Notes: generated by a model not told the origin, from the letters alone. A stretch of DNA of 58,877 bases from Mycolicibacter nonchromogenicus (GCF_002101775.1 NZ_LQPI01000073.1:1-58877), one strand, 5' to 3'; positions 42,955-51,937 are shown, counted from the first letter of the stretch. Translations and numbers: made by a program.

Positions 42955-44169
42955 ATGTCGACTATCGCCGGAGTTTCGGGGGCCCGCTTCGACGACCCCG
43001 TCTTCTACCAGGACGACCCCAACGAGACCTTCCGGCTTCTGCGGCAGACCGATCCGCTGCACTGGTACGACGAAGGCCAGTTCTGGGTGGTCACGAAGTA
43101 CGACGACATCAAGGCCATCTCCGCCAGACCGGAGAAGTTCAAGTCGGAACGCATCGCCATCATGATGGATCTGATCGCACACCGACAGGGCGTCGATCCG
43201 CAGGGATACGGCACTCGCGGGATCATGTTCATGGATCCACCTGAACACCGCGCGCACCGTAAGGCGATAGGGGTCAGATTCACACCTGCGGCGGTGGCCA
43301 AGATGGAGGAGCGCGTGCAGCGGGTGGTCTCGGAGGCCTTCGACAACCTGCCCGACGGCGAATTCGATTGGATCGAGCGGATAGCCGAACCCATTCCGGT
43401 CTACATCTTCTCGTACCTTCTCGGCGTGCCGGAAGCCGACTGGTCCAAGGTCGCGTCGTGGGCTACCACCATCGCCAAGGCGGGCAGTGGTCTGGCCAGC
43501 GACGAAGATTTCCACCTCATCTTCGACCAGATTGCGCCGTACCTGCTGGGGCTGGCGTCGGAACGCGCCAAGGATCCACGCGACGACCTGCTGACTCTGC
43601 TGACCCAGGTGCAGATCGACGACAAACCCTTCGACGAGCTCCAGATCATGGTCTACGCGATGACGCTGCTCGCCGCGGGAAGTGAGACGACGCAGAGCCT
43701 GCTGGCCGGTCTCGTCCACTGTCTTGACGCGCACCCCGACCAGGCTGAGGCGCTGTTCGCCGATCCCACGTTGTCGGAGAACGCCGTCGAGGAGACCATG
43801 CGCTGGTGGACGCCGGTGATGAGCATGGCCCGACAGGCCGCCGGCGATGTCGAACTCCGAGGCAAGACGGTCCGGGCCGGCGACGGTCTGCTGATGGCGT
43901 ACGCCTCGGCCAACCGCGACGCGGAGCACTGGGGCCCCACCGCCGAGGATTTCGACATCACCCGCACCGACGCGGTAGGGCATCTCGGTTTCGGTGTCGG
44001 TGAACATTTCTGCATGGGGGCCGCGCTGGCCCGACGCGAAGCACGCTTCGTGCTCGCCGAGGTGCTGAGACGGGCCCGAGGGGTCCGTGTCACCGGGCAG
44101 CGCATCAAGCGCGAGTCGTCATTGGTCAACACCTTCGACCGGCTCGACGTCACCCTCGATTACCGCTGA
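42955..44169 (+). CDS. Cytochrome P450
   Basis: This 404-residue P450 has the I-helix LLAAGSETTQS near residue 243 and haem-binding FGVGEHFCMG near residue 350. The ATG at 42955 is chosen because everything before it is operator DNA; no ribosome site is visible and the predicted transcription start falls on or next to the ATG, suggesting a leaderless message. It is a single-gene transcript; its stop is 9 bp from that of the converging acyl-CoA dehydrogenase gene. Confidence 0.9.
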   Translation: MSTIAGVSGARFDDPVFYQDDPNETFRLLRQTDPLHWYDEGQFWVVTKYDDIKAISARPEKFKSERIAIMMDLIAHRQGVDPQGYGTRGIMFMDPPEHRAHRKAIGVRFTPAAVAKMEERVQRVVSEAFDNLPDGEFDWIERIAEPIPVYIFSYLLGVPEADWSKVASWATTIAKAGSGLASDEDFHLIFDQIAPYLLGLASERAKDPRDDLLTLLTQVQIDDKPFDELQIMVYAMTLLAAGSETTQSLLAGLVHCLDAHPDQAEALFADPTLSENAVEETMRWWTPVMSMARQAAGDVELRGKTVRAGDGLLMAYASANRDAEHWGPTAEDFDITRTDAVGHLGFGVGEHFCMGAALARREARFVLAEVLRRARGVRVTGQRIKRESSLVNTFDRLDVTLDYR

Positions 44170-44178
44170 GGACAGACC

Positions 44179-45234
44179 TCACACGCGACCCGTCAGCCAT
44201 CCGGTGACCACGCGGCGATGTTGCGCACGCGACCCCAGCGCGGCGACCAGGGTGGCCACCCGGCGCAGGTAGACGTGGGCGTCGTGTTCCCACGTGTAGG
44301 CGATTCCGCCGAAGACCTGTGTCGCCCCCTCCGGCACGGTGCGCAGCGTGTCGATGGCCCAGTACGCCGCCAGTGACACCAGCGCCTCAGCATCAGCCTG
44401 CTGGTGGTCGCATGCGTCTGCGGCGCGATTCACCAGCGCGCGGCCCACTTCGATGGCCGCGCGCTGGTCGACCAACCGGTGCTTGACGGCCTGGAAGGAA
44501 CCGATGGGCCGATCGAAGGCCACGCGCAACTTCGCATATTCGGTCGCAGCGGCGTTCGCCGCCGACGCAACGCCGACGACTTCCGCCACCGTCGCTACGC
44601 GCAGGCGCAGCACCGCTTCATGGTGGCGTCGTACCGCTTCGGCGCCTGTGGCGAGTGGCCTGAGCGGGGCTTCCTCGAGGGTGATCACCGCGGCGGGATT
44701 GCGGTCCAGTGGTTTCACAGGAGTGCGTGTGACCCCGGACCCGGCCAGGTCGACGACACCCAGCACCGTGTCGGGGGCGGAGACTGCCGCCACGATCAGG
44801 CGGGTCGCCACAGCACCGTAGGGGACACACCCAAAGATTCCCGACACCGTCTCACCGCGCAGGGTTGCGGTGTCCGGCACGAGGAGCGTGACGCCGTCGG
44901 CGCAGCGGTCCTCGCACCAGGCGGCCGCCGCGGCAGCGGCAAGCGGTACGGGTGCAACAGCGGTGCCCGCCGACTCGGCCAGCACGGCGAGTTCACGCAG
45001 CGTTGCGCCGCCGCCACCGGCGCGCTCCGACACCAGCACGTCGGGCCAACCGAGATCGCGGACCGCGGCCCACAGCGCGCCGTCGAACGCCGCGTCGGGA
45101 CCATCCAACAGAGCGCGGCTGCGGTCCACCGACCACACCCGACCCAGCACATCGAGAGAAAAGCGTTTGAGCTCGTCGAGTTCTGCTGCGATATCGGCGA
45201 TTTCGGCGAGAGACATACTGGAATCACGGGTCAC
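44179..45234 (-). CDS. Acyl-CoA dehydrogenase beta subunit-like (pair 2)
   Basis: This 351-residue protein lacks the SEPEAGSD segment but keeps FDRPIGSFQAVKHRLVDQRA near residue 240 and FGGIAYTWEHDAHVYLRR near residue 315, as in the beta-like members at 31973 and 5426. I place the start at GTG 45234, overlapping the alpha-like gene by 11 bp; an ATG at 45216 is an alternative. It is the last gene of the leftward operon from 48167. Confidence 0.87.
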   Translation of the reverse strand: MTRDSSMSLAEIADIAAELDELKRFSLDVLGRVWSVDRSRALLDGPDAAFDGALWAAVRDLGWPDVLVSERAGGGGATLRELAVLAESAGTAVAPVPLAAAAAAAWCEDRCADGVTLLVPDTATLRGETVSGIFGCVPYGAVATRLIVAAVSAPDTVLGVVDLAGSGVTRTPVKPLDRNPAAVITLEEAPLRPLATGAEAVRRHHEAVLRLRVATVAEVVGVASAANAAATEYAKLRVAFDRPIGSFQAVKHRLVDQRAAIEVGRALVNRAADACDHQQADAEALVSLAAYWAIDTLRTVPEGATQVFGGIAYTWEHDAHVYLRRVATLVAALGSRAQHRRVVTGWLTGRV

Positions 45235-46417
45235 GTGGCAACCCCAACAGTCGTTCGGCGATGACATTGCGCTGGATCTCCGAGGTGCCTGCTCCGAAGG
45301 TGGCCGCCCGCATCAGCAGATAGCTGGCGGCAACATTCCCCTGTTTGGCGGCCCCGACGGACCCCCGCTCGAGAACACCCGGAACGCCTGCCAGCTCGAC
45401 GCCGAAGTTCGCCATCGACTGGTCCACCTCCGATGTCAGCAGTTTCGCCACCGAAGCCTCCGGACCCGGTGCGACGCCACGCACCCCGGCGGCGGTCGCC
45501 TGTGCGGCGATCTGCCGCAGCGCCTCGACTTGAGCCGCATATCGGGTGATCCGGTCGGCTACGTAGCTGTCGTCGAGTCCGTCGTCGGTGAGAGCGTTGG
45601 GCTCCTGCGCCATCCGCACCAGGATGGCCAGCCGACGCTCGATCCGGTGCGTACGGCTCTGGCCGACGCGTTCGTAGCCCAGCGTCGACTTCGCCACCCG
45701 CCAACCACCGTGCAGTGGACCCAGCACGTTCGCCAGCGGAACCCGTACGGCGTCGAAGAACACCTCGCTGAACTCGGCGGCCCCGGTGATCTGACGGATC
45801 GGACGCACCTCGATCCCGGGCGCTGTCAGGTCGGCCAGGATGTAGCTGATGCCCTCGTGCTTCGGAGCGTCCGGGTCGGTGCGGACGAGCAGGTAGATGC
45901 GGTTGGCATACGACGCCTTCGATGTCCAGATCTTCTGTCCGGTGATGACGAGTTCGTCGCCCTCGATGACCGCTCGGGTCTTCAGTGCTGCGAGGTCGCT
46001 GCCGGCTTCGGGCTCGGAGAAGCCCTGACACCAGACATCCTCCGCCGACAGGATCCGGGGCAGGTGGTGGGCTCGCTGCTCCTCGGTACCCCATTGGATG
46101 ATGGTCGGACCCAGCTGATTGATGGCGCTGCGGTTGATGGGCTCCGGTGCGTGCGCGGCCGCCATCTCGGTGTTGAAGATGAGTTGCTGGGTGGGCGTCG
46201 CCGCACGCCCCCCGTACTCGGTGGGCCACGAGATGGCGGCGAGTCCGGCGGCGTACAGCAAAGCCTGCCACTGCCGCAGCCGATCGAGGCGGGCGTTCTC
46301 GCCTACCGGCCGTTCCAGCACGTCGGGAGTCAGCGACGCGGCCAGAAACGCACGCACCTCGTCCCGGAACGCCCGGTCGGCGTCGGTAAGCGCAACGCCG
46401 TAATCACCATCGCTCAC
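45224..46417 (-). CDS. Acyl-CoA dehydrogenase alpha subunit-like (pair 2)
   Basis: This 397-residue dehydrogenase has GFSEPEAGSDLAALKTRAV near residue 130, GQKIWTSKASYANR and a C-terminal GAGTSEIQRNVIAERLLGL. The GTG start at 46417 overlaps the hydrolase stop (GTGA); the very long open frame that continues upstream is the hydrolase gene read in another frame. Together with 44179-45234 it forms the second predicted heteromeric dehydrogenase. Confidence 0.92.
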   Translation of the reverse strand: MSDGDYGVALTDADRAFRDEVRAFLAASLTPDVLERPVGENARLDRLRQWQALLYAAGLAAISWPTEYGGRAATPTQQLIFNTEMAAAHAPEPINRSAINQLGPTIIQWGTEEQRAHHLPRILSAEDVWCQGFSEPEAGSDLAALKTRAVIEGDELVITGQKIWTSKASYANRIYLLVRTDPDAPKHEGISYILADLTAPGIEVRPIRQITGAAEFSEVFFDAVRVPLANVLGPLHGGWRVAKSTLGYERVGQSRTHRIERRLAILVRMAQEPNALTDDGLDDSYVADRITRYAAQVEALRQIAAQATAAGVRGVAPGPEASVAKLLTSEVDQSMANFGVELAGVPGVLERGSVGAAKQGNVAASYLLMRAATFGAGTSEIQRNVIAERLLGLPRDP

Positions 46418-47733
46418 GAGCCACCACGGAGGATCGCGCCCATACGCTTCTTCATGTCGCCGTAGGTGATTGCGGTGGCGCCCGCTTTGGGGGCGCGGCC
46501 TGCGTCGACTCGCGGTGCGGACAGGTCGAGTCCGGCGATCCGCTCCCGAAGGGCGCCGACGGTACAGTTCTCCCGCCCGAGGCGTTCGACGGCGTCGTAG
46601 CCGAAGACACGGGAGGCGTTTCTCCAAGTGATGGCTTCGACCTCGTCGGGTGTACATCCCGCCAGCTGAGCCGCGAGCTGCTCCGGTGCATCCGGCCAAC
46701 TGCTGTCGGAGTGGGGGTAATCCATCTCCCAGCAGATGGTCTCCACGCCGATACGGTCGCGCATCTCGATGCCGACGCGGTCGCGGATGAAGCACGAGAC
46801 GAAGTTCCGGCGGAAGACGTCGGTCGGGCTCAGGCCGGACCCGAGGTCGTCGCCGGTCCATGCCCGCTGGCGGGAGTAGACGTCTTCGAAGCGCTCCAGC
46901 AGAAACGGAATCCACCCGATGCCCCCCTCGGAGAGGGCGAACGTGATGGTCGGGAACTTCGCGACGACGGGGGAGAACAACAGGTCTGCGGTGAACCGCA
47001 TGGTGTCGAAAGCCAGCATCGAGTTGTACGCCAGGTAGGTCGTCTGATCGGACGGGACAGGGACCCCGCCGCCCGTGCCGATGTGGATGTTGACGACCGT
47101 GTCGTGTTCGCAGATGGCTTCCCACAGCACATCCCAGTGCGGGTCCTGCCAGGGCGGCTGTCCGTAGCTTCCGATGTGCTGCGGAACCGTCACCGCGTGA
47201 CAGCCGTTGGCGGCCAGGCGTGCCACTTCGCCGGCCGCCAGCGCCGGATCCCACAGCGGGAGGATTCCCAGCGGGATGAAGCGATCCGGATGGCGACCGC
47301 ACCAGTCTTCCAGGTGCCAGTCGTTGTAGGCGCGCACCATCACTTCGGACACATCGCGGTCGCCCCGGTAGGTGAACAGCGCTCCGGAGATCGTGGGAAA
47401 CGACGGGAAACACAGCGACGCCAGCACACCGGCGGCGTTCATGTCGTCGACTCGGGCATCGACGTCGTAGCACCCGGTGCGCATGTCGTCGTAGCGTGAC
47501 GGTTCGAAGCCCCACTCGTCGTTCGGGCGACCGGCGACGGCGTTGAGCCCGATGTTGGGCAGCTGCAGCCCGTCGTACACCCAGAAGCAGACGCCGTCGG
47601 CGCCCTGCACGATCCGTGGTGCCTGATCGGCGTAGCGCGACGGCACCCTGCCCTCGAACAGGTCGGGGGGTTCGACAGTGTGGTCGTCGACGCTGACGAG
47701 TACGAACTCGGAAGGATCGATCACCGCTGACAT
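46414..47733 (-). CDS. Amidohydrolase-2 family (ACMSD-like) metal-dependent hydrolase
   Basis: This 439-residue protein opens its domain with LVSVDDHTVEPPDLFEGRVP and has CWEMDYPHSDSSWPDAPEQ near residue 325. It shares many segments with the hydrolase at 29200-30504 (NIGLNAVAGRP, GIGW, YPHSDS), so the two are paralogues within one cluster. The ATG at 47733 lies just after AAGG and nearly at the SRPBCC stop. It probably hydrolyses a ring or decarboxylates an acid; the exact reaction is unknown. Confidence 0.88.
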   Translation of the reverse strand: MSAVIDPSEFVLVSVDDHTVEPPDLFEGRVPSRYADQAPRIVQGADGVCFWVYDGLQLPNIGLNAVAGRPNDEWGFEPSRYDDMRTGCYDVDARVDDMNAAGVLASLCFPSFPTISGALFTYRGDRDVSEVMVRAYNDWHLEDWCGRHPDRFIPLGILPLWDPALAAGEVARLAANGCHAVTVPQHIGSYGQPPWQDPHWDVLWEAICEHDTVVNIHIGTGGGVPVPSDQTTYLAYNSMLAFDTMRFTADLLFSPVVAKFPTITFALSEGGIGWIPFLLERFEDVYSRQRAWTGDDLGSGLSPTDVFRRNFVSCFIRDRVGIEMRDRIGVETICWEMDYPHSDSSWPDAPEQLAAQLAGCTPDEVEAITWRNASRVFGYDAVERLGRENCTVGALRERIAGLDLSAPRVDAGRAPKAGATAITYGDMKKRMGAILRGGS

Positions 47734-47735
47734 CC

Positions 47736-48167
47736 TTAGCCTGAGGAGGCGGCGGCCTGCAGCCACTCCGCCATCATTCCGTAGACCATTTCGATGCTCG
47801 CCCGAGCGCTGCCGTCATCGCCGGCCGGCTCGTAGTCCACCGCCCAGGCTATTCGGCATCCACCGGTCGCAGGGGCTGAGTCTTCGACGGAGACAACGGC
47901 TTCGAACTTGCTCACCGGCAGCGGATTGTTGGTGATGCGGTATGAGAGCTGCTTCTGCTCGGGTCGAGTCCAGATCAGTGTCTCGATCGTCGGATCGGCG
48001 CTCGGGTCTTTCGACCCGTAGATCTTCCGGCGCATGCCCGGGCCGGTGCCTTCGACCGTCACGTTGTCGATGACGGGAATCCATCGAACATCGGCGAAGT
48101 CGGCCAGCAGCGCCCAGATCGCGTCGGCACTCGCCGCGACATTTCTGCTGACTGTGATGGTCGGCAT
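47736..48167 (-). CDS. SRPBCC-family (polyketide cyclase/dehydrase-like) protein
   Basis: This 143-residue START-like helix-grip protein has TVSRNVAASADAIWALLADFADVRWIP at the start (written here as a family hallmark), GSKDPSADPTIETLIWTRPE in the middle and a C-terminal amphipathic helix ending MAEWLQAAASSG. Members bind hydrophobic ligands, and some act as cyclases, isomerases or dehydratases. It is the first gene of a leftward operon with the hydrolase and the second dehydrogenase pair, so a hydrophobic substrate-handling role is plausible. Confidence 0.82.
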   Translation of the reverse strand: MPTITVSRNVAASADAIWALLADFADVRWIPVIDNVTVEGTGPGMRRKIYGSKDPSADPTIETLIWTRPEQKQLSYRITNNPLPVSKFEAVVSVEDSAPATGGCRIAWAVDYEPAGDDGSARASIEMVYGMMAEWLQAAASSG

Positions 48168-48180
48168 GTCGCGACATTAC

Positions 48181-48211
48181 CATCCATGTAACACTTAGGC
48201 GCAATCTGTTC
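48181..48211. promoter_or_regulatory. Operator motif copy m (divergent promoter)
   Basis: The half-sites are CATCC, TAACA, GCGCA and TGTTC. This is the most degenerate copy: only the second and fourth half-sites are good. It lies in the 80-bp gap between the SRPBCC gene (start 48167) and the crotonase (start 48248). Confidence 0.5.
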
Positions 48212-48247
48212 AGATGTCTTGTCCATGTGTGTTGGAATCGAGGAGCC

Positions 48248-49144
48248 GTGGGAACTGGGGAGCAGGCAGCGGACGAATTCGAGGTCGACGAGGACTGGGT
48301 GCGCTACGACGTCGTGGAACCGCACATCGCACAGATCACGATCAACAGACCCGACCGGCGCAACGCGATCCTGTCGCCGGACATGCACGGCCTGTTCAAA
48401 CGCCATCTCGACCGCGCAGAGGCCGACGACGAGGTCAAGGTCGTCATCCTGGCCGCTGAGGGCAAGGACTTCAGCAGCGGTGACGATGTGCGGCGACTGC
48501 CTGTGGAACAGGCCGGCCTGAAGAAGGGTGGCCGGCTGCCGCAGACCGCACGGATGGGAAACGCGCGCCGACTGCATCGGCACCTGACGAACTGGCTGGA
48601 GTTCCCCAAGACGGTGATCGCCGCCTGCCAGGGTGCCACTCTGGGCGCCGGGATGAATCTTGCCCTGGCCGCCGACATCTTGGTTGTCGCCGACGACATG
48701 TACCTGGCGCGCCCGCAGGCCCGGATCGGTTTTGCCGGTTTCTCCACAGCGATGCCGCTCATCCTGCTGAAGCTGGGGCCTAACCGGGGTTACGAGGCCA
48801 TGATCACCGGCCGCAAAGTCCGCGCTGCCGAGTTGCGCGACTGGGGCGTGGCGGCGTCCGTGGTGCCCCCCGACGGGCTTCGGGACGAGGCGCTGCGCTA
48901 CGCGCGTGCCATCGCCCACCATTCCGCGGATGGGCTGATGGTCGGCAAGCATGGCCTGATCACGTTCTGGAACGCCGTCGGCATGGCGCAGTTCGGCGAC
49001 TGGGTTCCCATGGCGCACAGCGTCTTCAGCAACCTGTCGTGGCGAGAAGACGAGTTCAACTTTATGAAGGAGCGCGGGATAAGAGGTGGCCGGGAGGCCC
49101 TGACCGAGCTGGAGCGCCGCTATTCGGAATGGGGCTTCGATTAG
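48248..49144 (+). CDS. Enoyl-CoA hydratase/isomerase (crotonase family)
   Basis: This 298-residue crotonase has GKDFSSGDDVRRLP near residue 76 and QGATLGAGMNLALAADILVVA near residue 128, and a long C-terminal helix region. The first oxyanion segment is SSGDD rather than AGGD. The GTG at 48248 lies right after AGGAGCC; an in-frame ATG at 48227 is the alternative. It is transcribed alone, since operator n marks a new start downstream. Confidence 0.87.
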   Translation: MGTGEQAADEFEVDEDWVRYDVVEPHIAQITINRPDRRNAILSPDMHGLFKRHLDRAEADDEVKVVILAAEGKDFSSGDDVRRLPVEQAGLKKGGRLPQTARMGNARRLHRHLTNWLEFPKTVIAACQGATLGAGMNLALAADILVVADDMYLARPQARIGFAGFSTAMPLILLKLGPNRGYEAMITGRKVRAAELRDWGVAASVVPPDGLRDEALRYARAIAHHSADGLMVGKHGLITFWNAVGMAQFGDWVPMAHSVFSNLSWREDEFNFMKERGIRGGREALTELERRYSEWGFD

Positions 49145-49149
49145 GTGTA

Positions 49150-49180
49150 GAACATCTGAACACATTATGTACTTATGTCT
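49150..49180. promoter_or_regulatory. Operator motif copy n
   Basis: The half-sites are GAACA, GAACA, TGTAC and TGTCT, one of the two best full-length matches. It lies just after the crotonase stop and 30 bp before the SDR start at 49210, so it starts the last operon of the region. Confidence 0.8.
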
Positions 49181-49209
49181 ATTATGGTGAGTGTGGTGAG
49201 GAGCGGTCT

Positions 49210-50115
49210 ATGGGTGTTCTAGAGGGACGCACGGCGCTGGTGACCGGCGCGGGACGCGGGATCGGTGCGGCCGTGGCGGAGGCATTGGCGGATGAGGGCG
49301 CGACCGTCCTGGTGTCGGATGCCGGAGTCGCGGTCGACGGCACCGGACGTGACGCGGGCCCGGCCGAGGCGGTGGTCGCCGCCATCAACGCCCGCGGTGG
49401 AAAGGCGTACGCCGACGTCACCGACATCACCGATTTCCAGGCGGCCGGGGACCTGATCGGTCGCGCTGCGGAGACTCTCGGCGGCCTGGATGTCGTGGTC
49501 AACGCGGCGGGAATCCTGCGCGACGGGATGGTCTTCAAGATGCCCGAGGAGGACTGGGACGCCGTGGTGGCCGTCCATCTCAAGGGGACATTCAACATCA
49601 CCCGCCACGCCGCGGCCTGGTGGCGGGCAAACCGGGGCGGGCAGTACCGGCTGATCAACTTCACGTCGATGTCCGGGTTGCAGGGCGCACCGAGCCAACC
49701 GAACTACGCGGCCGCGAAGATGGGCGTCGTCGGACTCACGTTCTCGTGCGCGAACGCGCTGCGCAACTACGGCGTCACGTCGAATGCGATCGCACCGATC
49801 GCCGGCACCCGGATGACCCAGGGCATCAAGGGCGGCGGCAGCATGGACTACTCCGACTCGAACACGCGCTTGTCGCCCAAGAACTGTGCACCCCCGGTGG
49901 TGTACCTGGCCAGTACGCAGTCGGAGTGGCTGAATCGTCGGGTCATCTTCGCCGGAAACGGCCGGATCAGCCTGATGTCCAATCCGGTCGTCGAGCGCGA
50001 AATCGTCTCCGCCACCGGCACCTGGGACATTCCCACCGCGTTCGCCGAGATCGAGACGTCGTTCAAGGAGGCTGTCCTGTGGCCCAACATCTTCGACAAG
50101 CCACCTGCCAAGTGA
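49210..50115 (+). CDS. SDR-family 3-hydroxyacyl-CoA dehydrogenase (HSD17B4-like)
   Basis: This 301-residue SDR has TGAGRGIGAAVAEALADEGA near residue 12, an insert containing VDGTGRDAGPAEAVV near residue 43 that is usual in the multifunctional-enzyme-2 type (3R)-hydroxyacyl-CoA dehydrogenases, NAAGILRDGMVFKM near residue 99 and the catalytic NYAAAKMG near residue 165. It likely oxidises a 3-hydroxyacyl-CoA, giving the 3-oxo product for cleavage. GAGGAGCGG precedes the ATG. It leads a four-gene operon with the Rieske enzyme and a thiolase/DUF35 pair. Confidence 0.9.
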   Translation: MGVLEGRTALVTGAGRGIGAAVAEALADEGATVLVSDAGVAVDGTGRDAGPAEAVVAAINARGGKAYADVTDITDFQAAGDLIGRAAETLGGLDVVVNAAGILRDGMVFKMPEEDWDAVVAVHLKGTFNITRHAAAWWRANRGGQYRLINFTSMSGLQGAPSQPNYAAAKMGVVGLTFSCANALRNYGVTSNAIAPIAGTRMTQGIKGGGSMDYSDSNTRLSPKNCAPPVVYLASTQSEWLNRRVIFAGNGRISLMSNPVVEREIVSATGTWDIPTAFAEIETSFKEAVLWPNIFDKPPAK

Positions 50116-50136
50116 GCCTGACGGAGGAGGAGCCCG

Positions 50137-51522
50137 ATGACCGATCTGACGAACCAGCGCGTGCCGCCGAAGTATGCCTGCGGTGAGACGTTCGTCCCCA
50201 AGAGCCGGTACATCGACCCCGAATTCCTCCAACTTGAGCTCGACCGGCTGTTCACCCAGGTGTGGCAGACCGCCTGTCGCGAGGAGGAGATTCCGGAACC
50301 GGGCAGTTTCTACGAGTACCGCGTCGGCCGGCAGTCCATCGCCGTAGTACGTCAAAAGAACGGTGACATCAAGGCTTTCTACAACAGCTGCAGCCACCGG
50401 GGGATGAAGGTGGTCCAAGACTGCGGGACCGCCGGTGACGGTGAGTTGCGATGCCCGTTTCACGGGTGGCGCTACGCACTCGACGGGCGCTCGTCGTTCG
50501 TGCCGTGCCGTGAGGAGTTCGCTTCCCGGCCTCGTGAGCAGTGGGGGCTGACCCCGGTCAACGTGGACACCTGGGGTGGTTGGGTGTTCGTCAGCATGGC
50601 CGAGGATCCTCCGGACCTTCTCGCGTGGCTGGATCCGCTGCCCACCGCGCTGGCGCCGTTTCGCCTGGAGGACATGCGATTCCGCTGGCGCAAGCGGACT
50701 CCGCTGCCGGCCAACTACAAAACCGTGATCGATGCGTTCATCGAGGGCTACCACACACCCGGAACGCACCCGCAGACGTTGCGTACCGCGCGGACTCCGC
50801 GGCCCAGCACCGAGCCCGCGCAACCCCAGGAGTATGCGTACGCGCCCTACACTCCGACGATCACCTACCGTAACCACTCGAGGTTCATCTACACACAGCG
50901 CCCGGAGACGGCCGAGCGCGACAAGGGGCGACACGAGCAGGCATCACGCCCGGAGGTTTTCGCCAACGCGATGCAGTACAACTACCTGGGCGTCAACGCC
51001 CTGGTCACCGAGCGCGACTACCGGGCGGCCCAGAAGCTGGCGACCATGGAGCCCAGCGATGTCCCGCCGTTCGTGCTGTATCACCAGATGTGCGAGGAAC
51101 TGGCGCTGGCCGAGGGTGTCGACTTTCCCCGGATGTCGATGGAGCAGTACTTCGCCGGCAATGGTGACTGGCACATCTTTCCGACGATGGTCATCCTGGT
51201 CGAGAAGTCCTGCCTGCTCGGGTATCGAATGCTGCCTGACGCGCAGGACCCGAACCAATGCATCTTCGAGATGTTCACACTCGAACACTTCGCTCCCGGA
51301 GATGTTCCCCAGACCAGTTGGCAGGAGTTCGACCGCTGGCAGGACCACGACGGCTGGGGTGAATTACCCACCCAGGATCTGGAGAACATCGCCGCCATCC
51401 ACGCGGGCATGCACTCCAAGGGTTTCGACGGACTCTGGTTGAACACCGCGCAGGAGATGTCGATCCGCAACGAGCACACGATCGCCGACCGCTTCATCTT
51501 CGGCGACGGTGACGATGGCTGA
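50137..51522 (+). CDS. Rieske non-haem iron oxygenase, alpha subunit
   Basis: This 461-residue enzyme has a Rieske [2Fe-2S] site with Cys85, His87, Cys106 and His109 (NSCSHRGMKV, then LRCPFHGWRYALDG). A non-haem iron site in the C-terminal half reads DAFIEGYHTPGTH near residue 205. Such enzymes add oxygen to rings or remove alkyl groups. No reductase or ferredoxin is in the window. The ribosome site is GGAGGAGG. It overlaps the DUF35 gene by 8 bp, which is unusual company for a Rieske oxygenase and suggests that the hydroxylated product goes straight to the aldolase-like step. Confidence 0.93.
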   Translation: MTDLTNQRVPPKYACGETFVPKSRYIDPEFLQLELDRLFTQVWQTACREEEIPEPGSFYEYRVGRQSIAVVRQKNGDIKAFYNSCSHRGMKVVQDCGTAGDGELRCPFHGWRYALDGRSSFVPCREEFASRPREQWGLTPVNVDTWGGWVFVSMAEDPPDLLAWLDPLPTALAPFRLEDMRFRWRKRTPLPANYKTVIDAFIEGYHTPGTHPQTLRTARTPRPSTEPAQPQEYAYAPYTPTITYRNHSRFIYTQRPETAERDKGRHEQASRPEVFANAMQYNYLGVNALVTERDYRAAQKLATMEPSDVPPFVLYHQMCEELALAEGVDFPRMSMEQYFAGNGDWHIFPTMVILVEKSCLLGYRMLPDAQDPNQCIFEMFTLEHFAPGDVPQTSWQEFDRWQDHDGWGELPTQDLENIAAIHAGMHSKGFDGLWLNTAQEMSIRNEHTIADRFIFGDGDDG

Positions 51523-51937
51523 CACCTCGATTCAACGGCCGGTCCCGGAACTGACCGGTCTGAATCGGCCGTACTGGACCGCCGGCGCCGACGGTGTGTG
51601 GCACCTGCAGCAGTGTGTCGACTGCCGGCGTCTGATTCACCCGCCGGCCCTGCGCTGCCCCCATGACCACGGTGCGACGGAATACGTCGCGCTCAGCGGC
51701 CGGGGGCTTGTCGAATCGTGGACCGTCAACGAGCACCCGTTCCTGCCGGGGTTCACCCCGCCCTACATCGTGGCGTTTGTGAACCCGGTGGAGGATCAGC
51801 GCGTTCGGGTCCTGACCAACCTGGTCAACGTCGACGCCGGTGACGTGGTCGCGGGGCTGCCGGTGCGGGTGTCGTTCGAGCAACACCACGCCGATGACGA
51901 CGACGTGTACATCCCCGTCTTCGAGCCGGACCTCTGA
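51515..51937 (+). CDS. DUF35 (zinc-ribbon plus OB-fold) partner of thiolase-fold protein
   Basis: This 140-residue protein has QQCVDCRRLIHPP near residue 32 and RCPHDHG near residue 46: the fourth zinc Cys of DUF35 proteins is replaced by Asp or His. The OB-fold follows (GRGLVESWTVNEHPFLPGF). The ATG at 51515 overlaps the Rieske stop, and a TGATG overlap leads into the thiolase-fold gene. By known examples the two proteins form an aldolase complex. Confidence 0.87.
   Translation: MADTSIQRPVPELTGLNRPYWTAGADGVWHLQQCVDCRRLIHPPALRCPHDHGATEYVALSGRGLVESWTVNEHPFLPGFTPPYIVAFVNPVEDQRVRVLTNLVNVDAGDVVAGLPVRVSFEQHHADDDDVYIPVFEPDL

Noticed and set aside
47133..47515. Upstream part of the 763-codon minus-strand frame ending at 45224
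   Set aside because: It reads the amidohydrolase gene out of frame; the real acyl-CoA dehydrogenase starts at the GTG of 46417.
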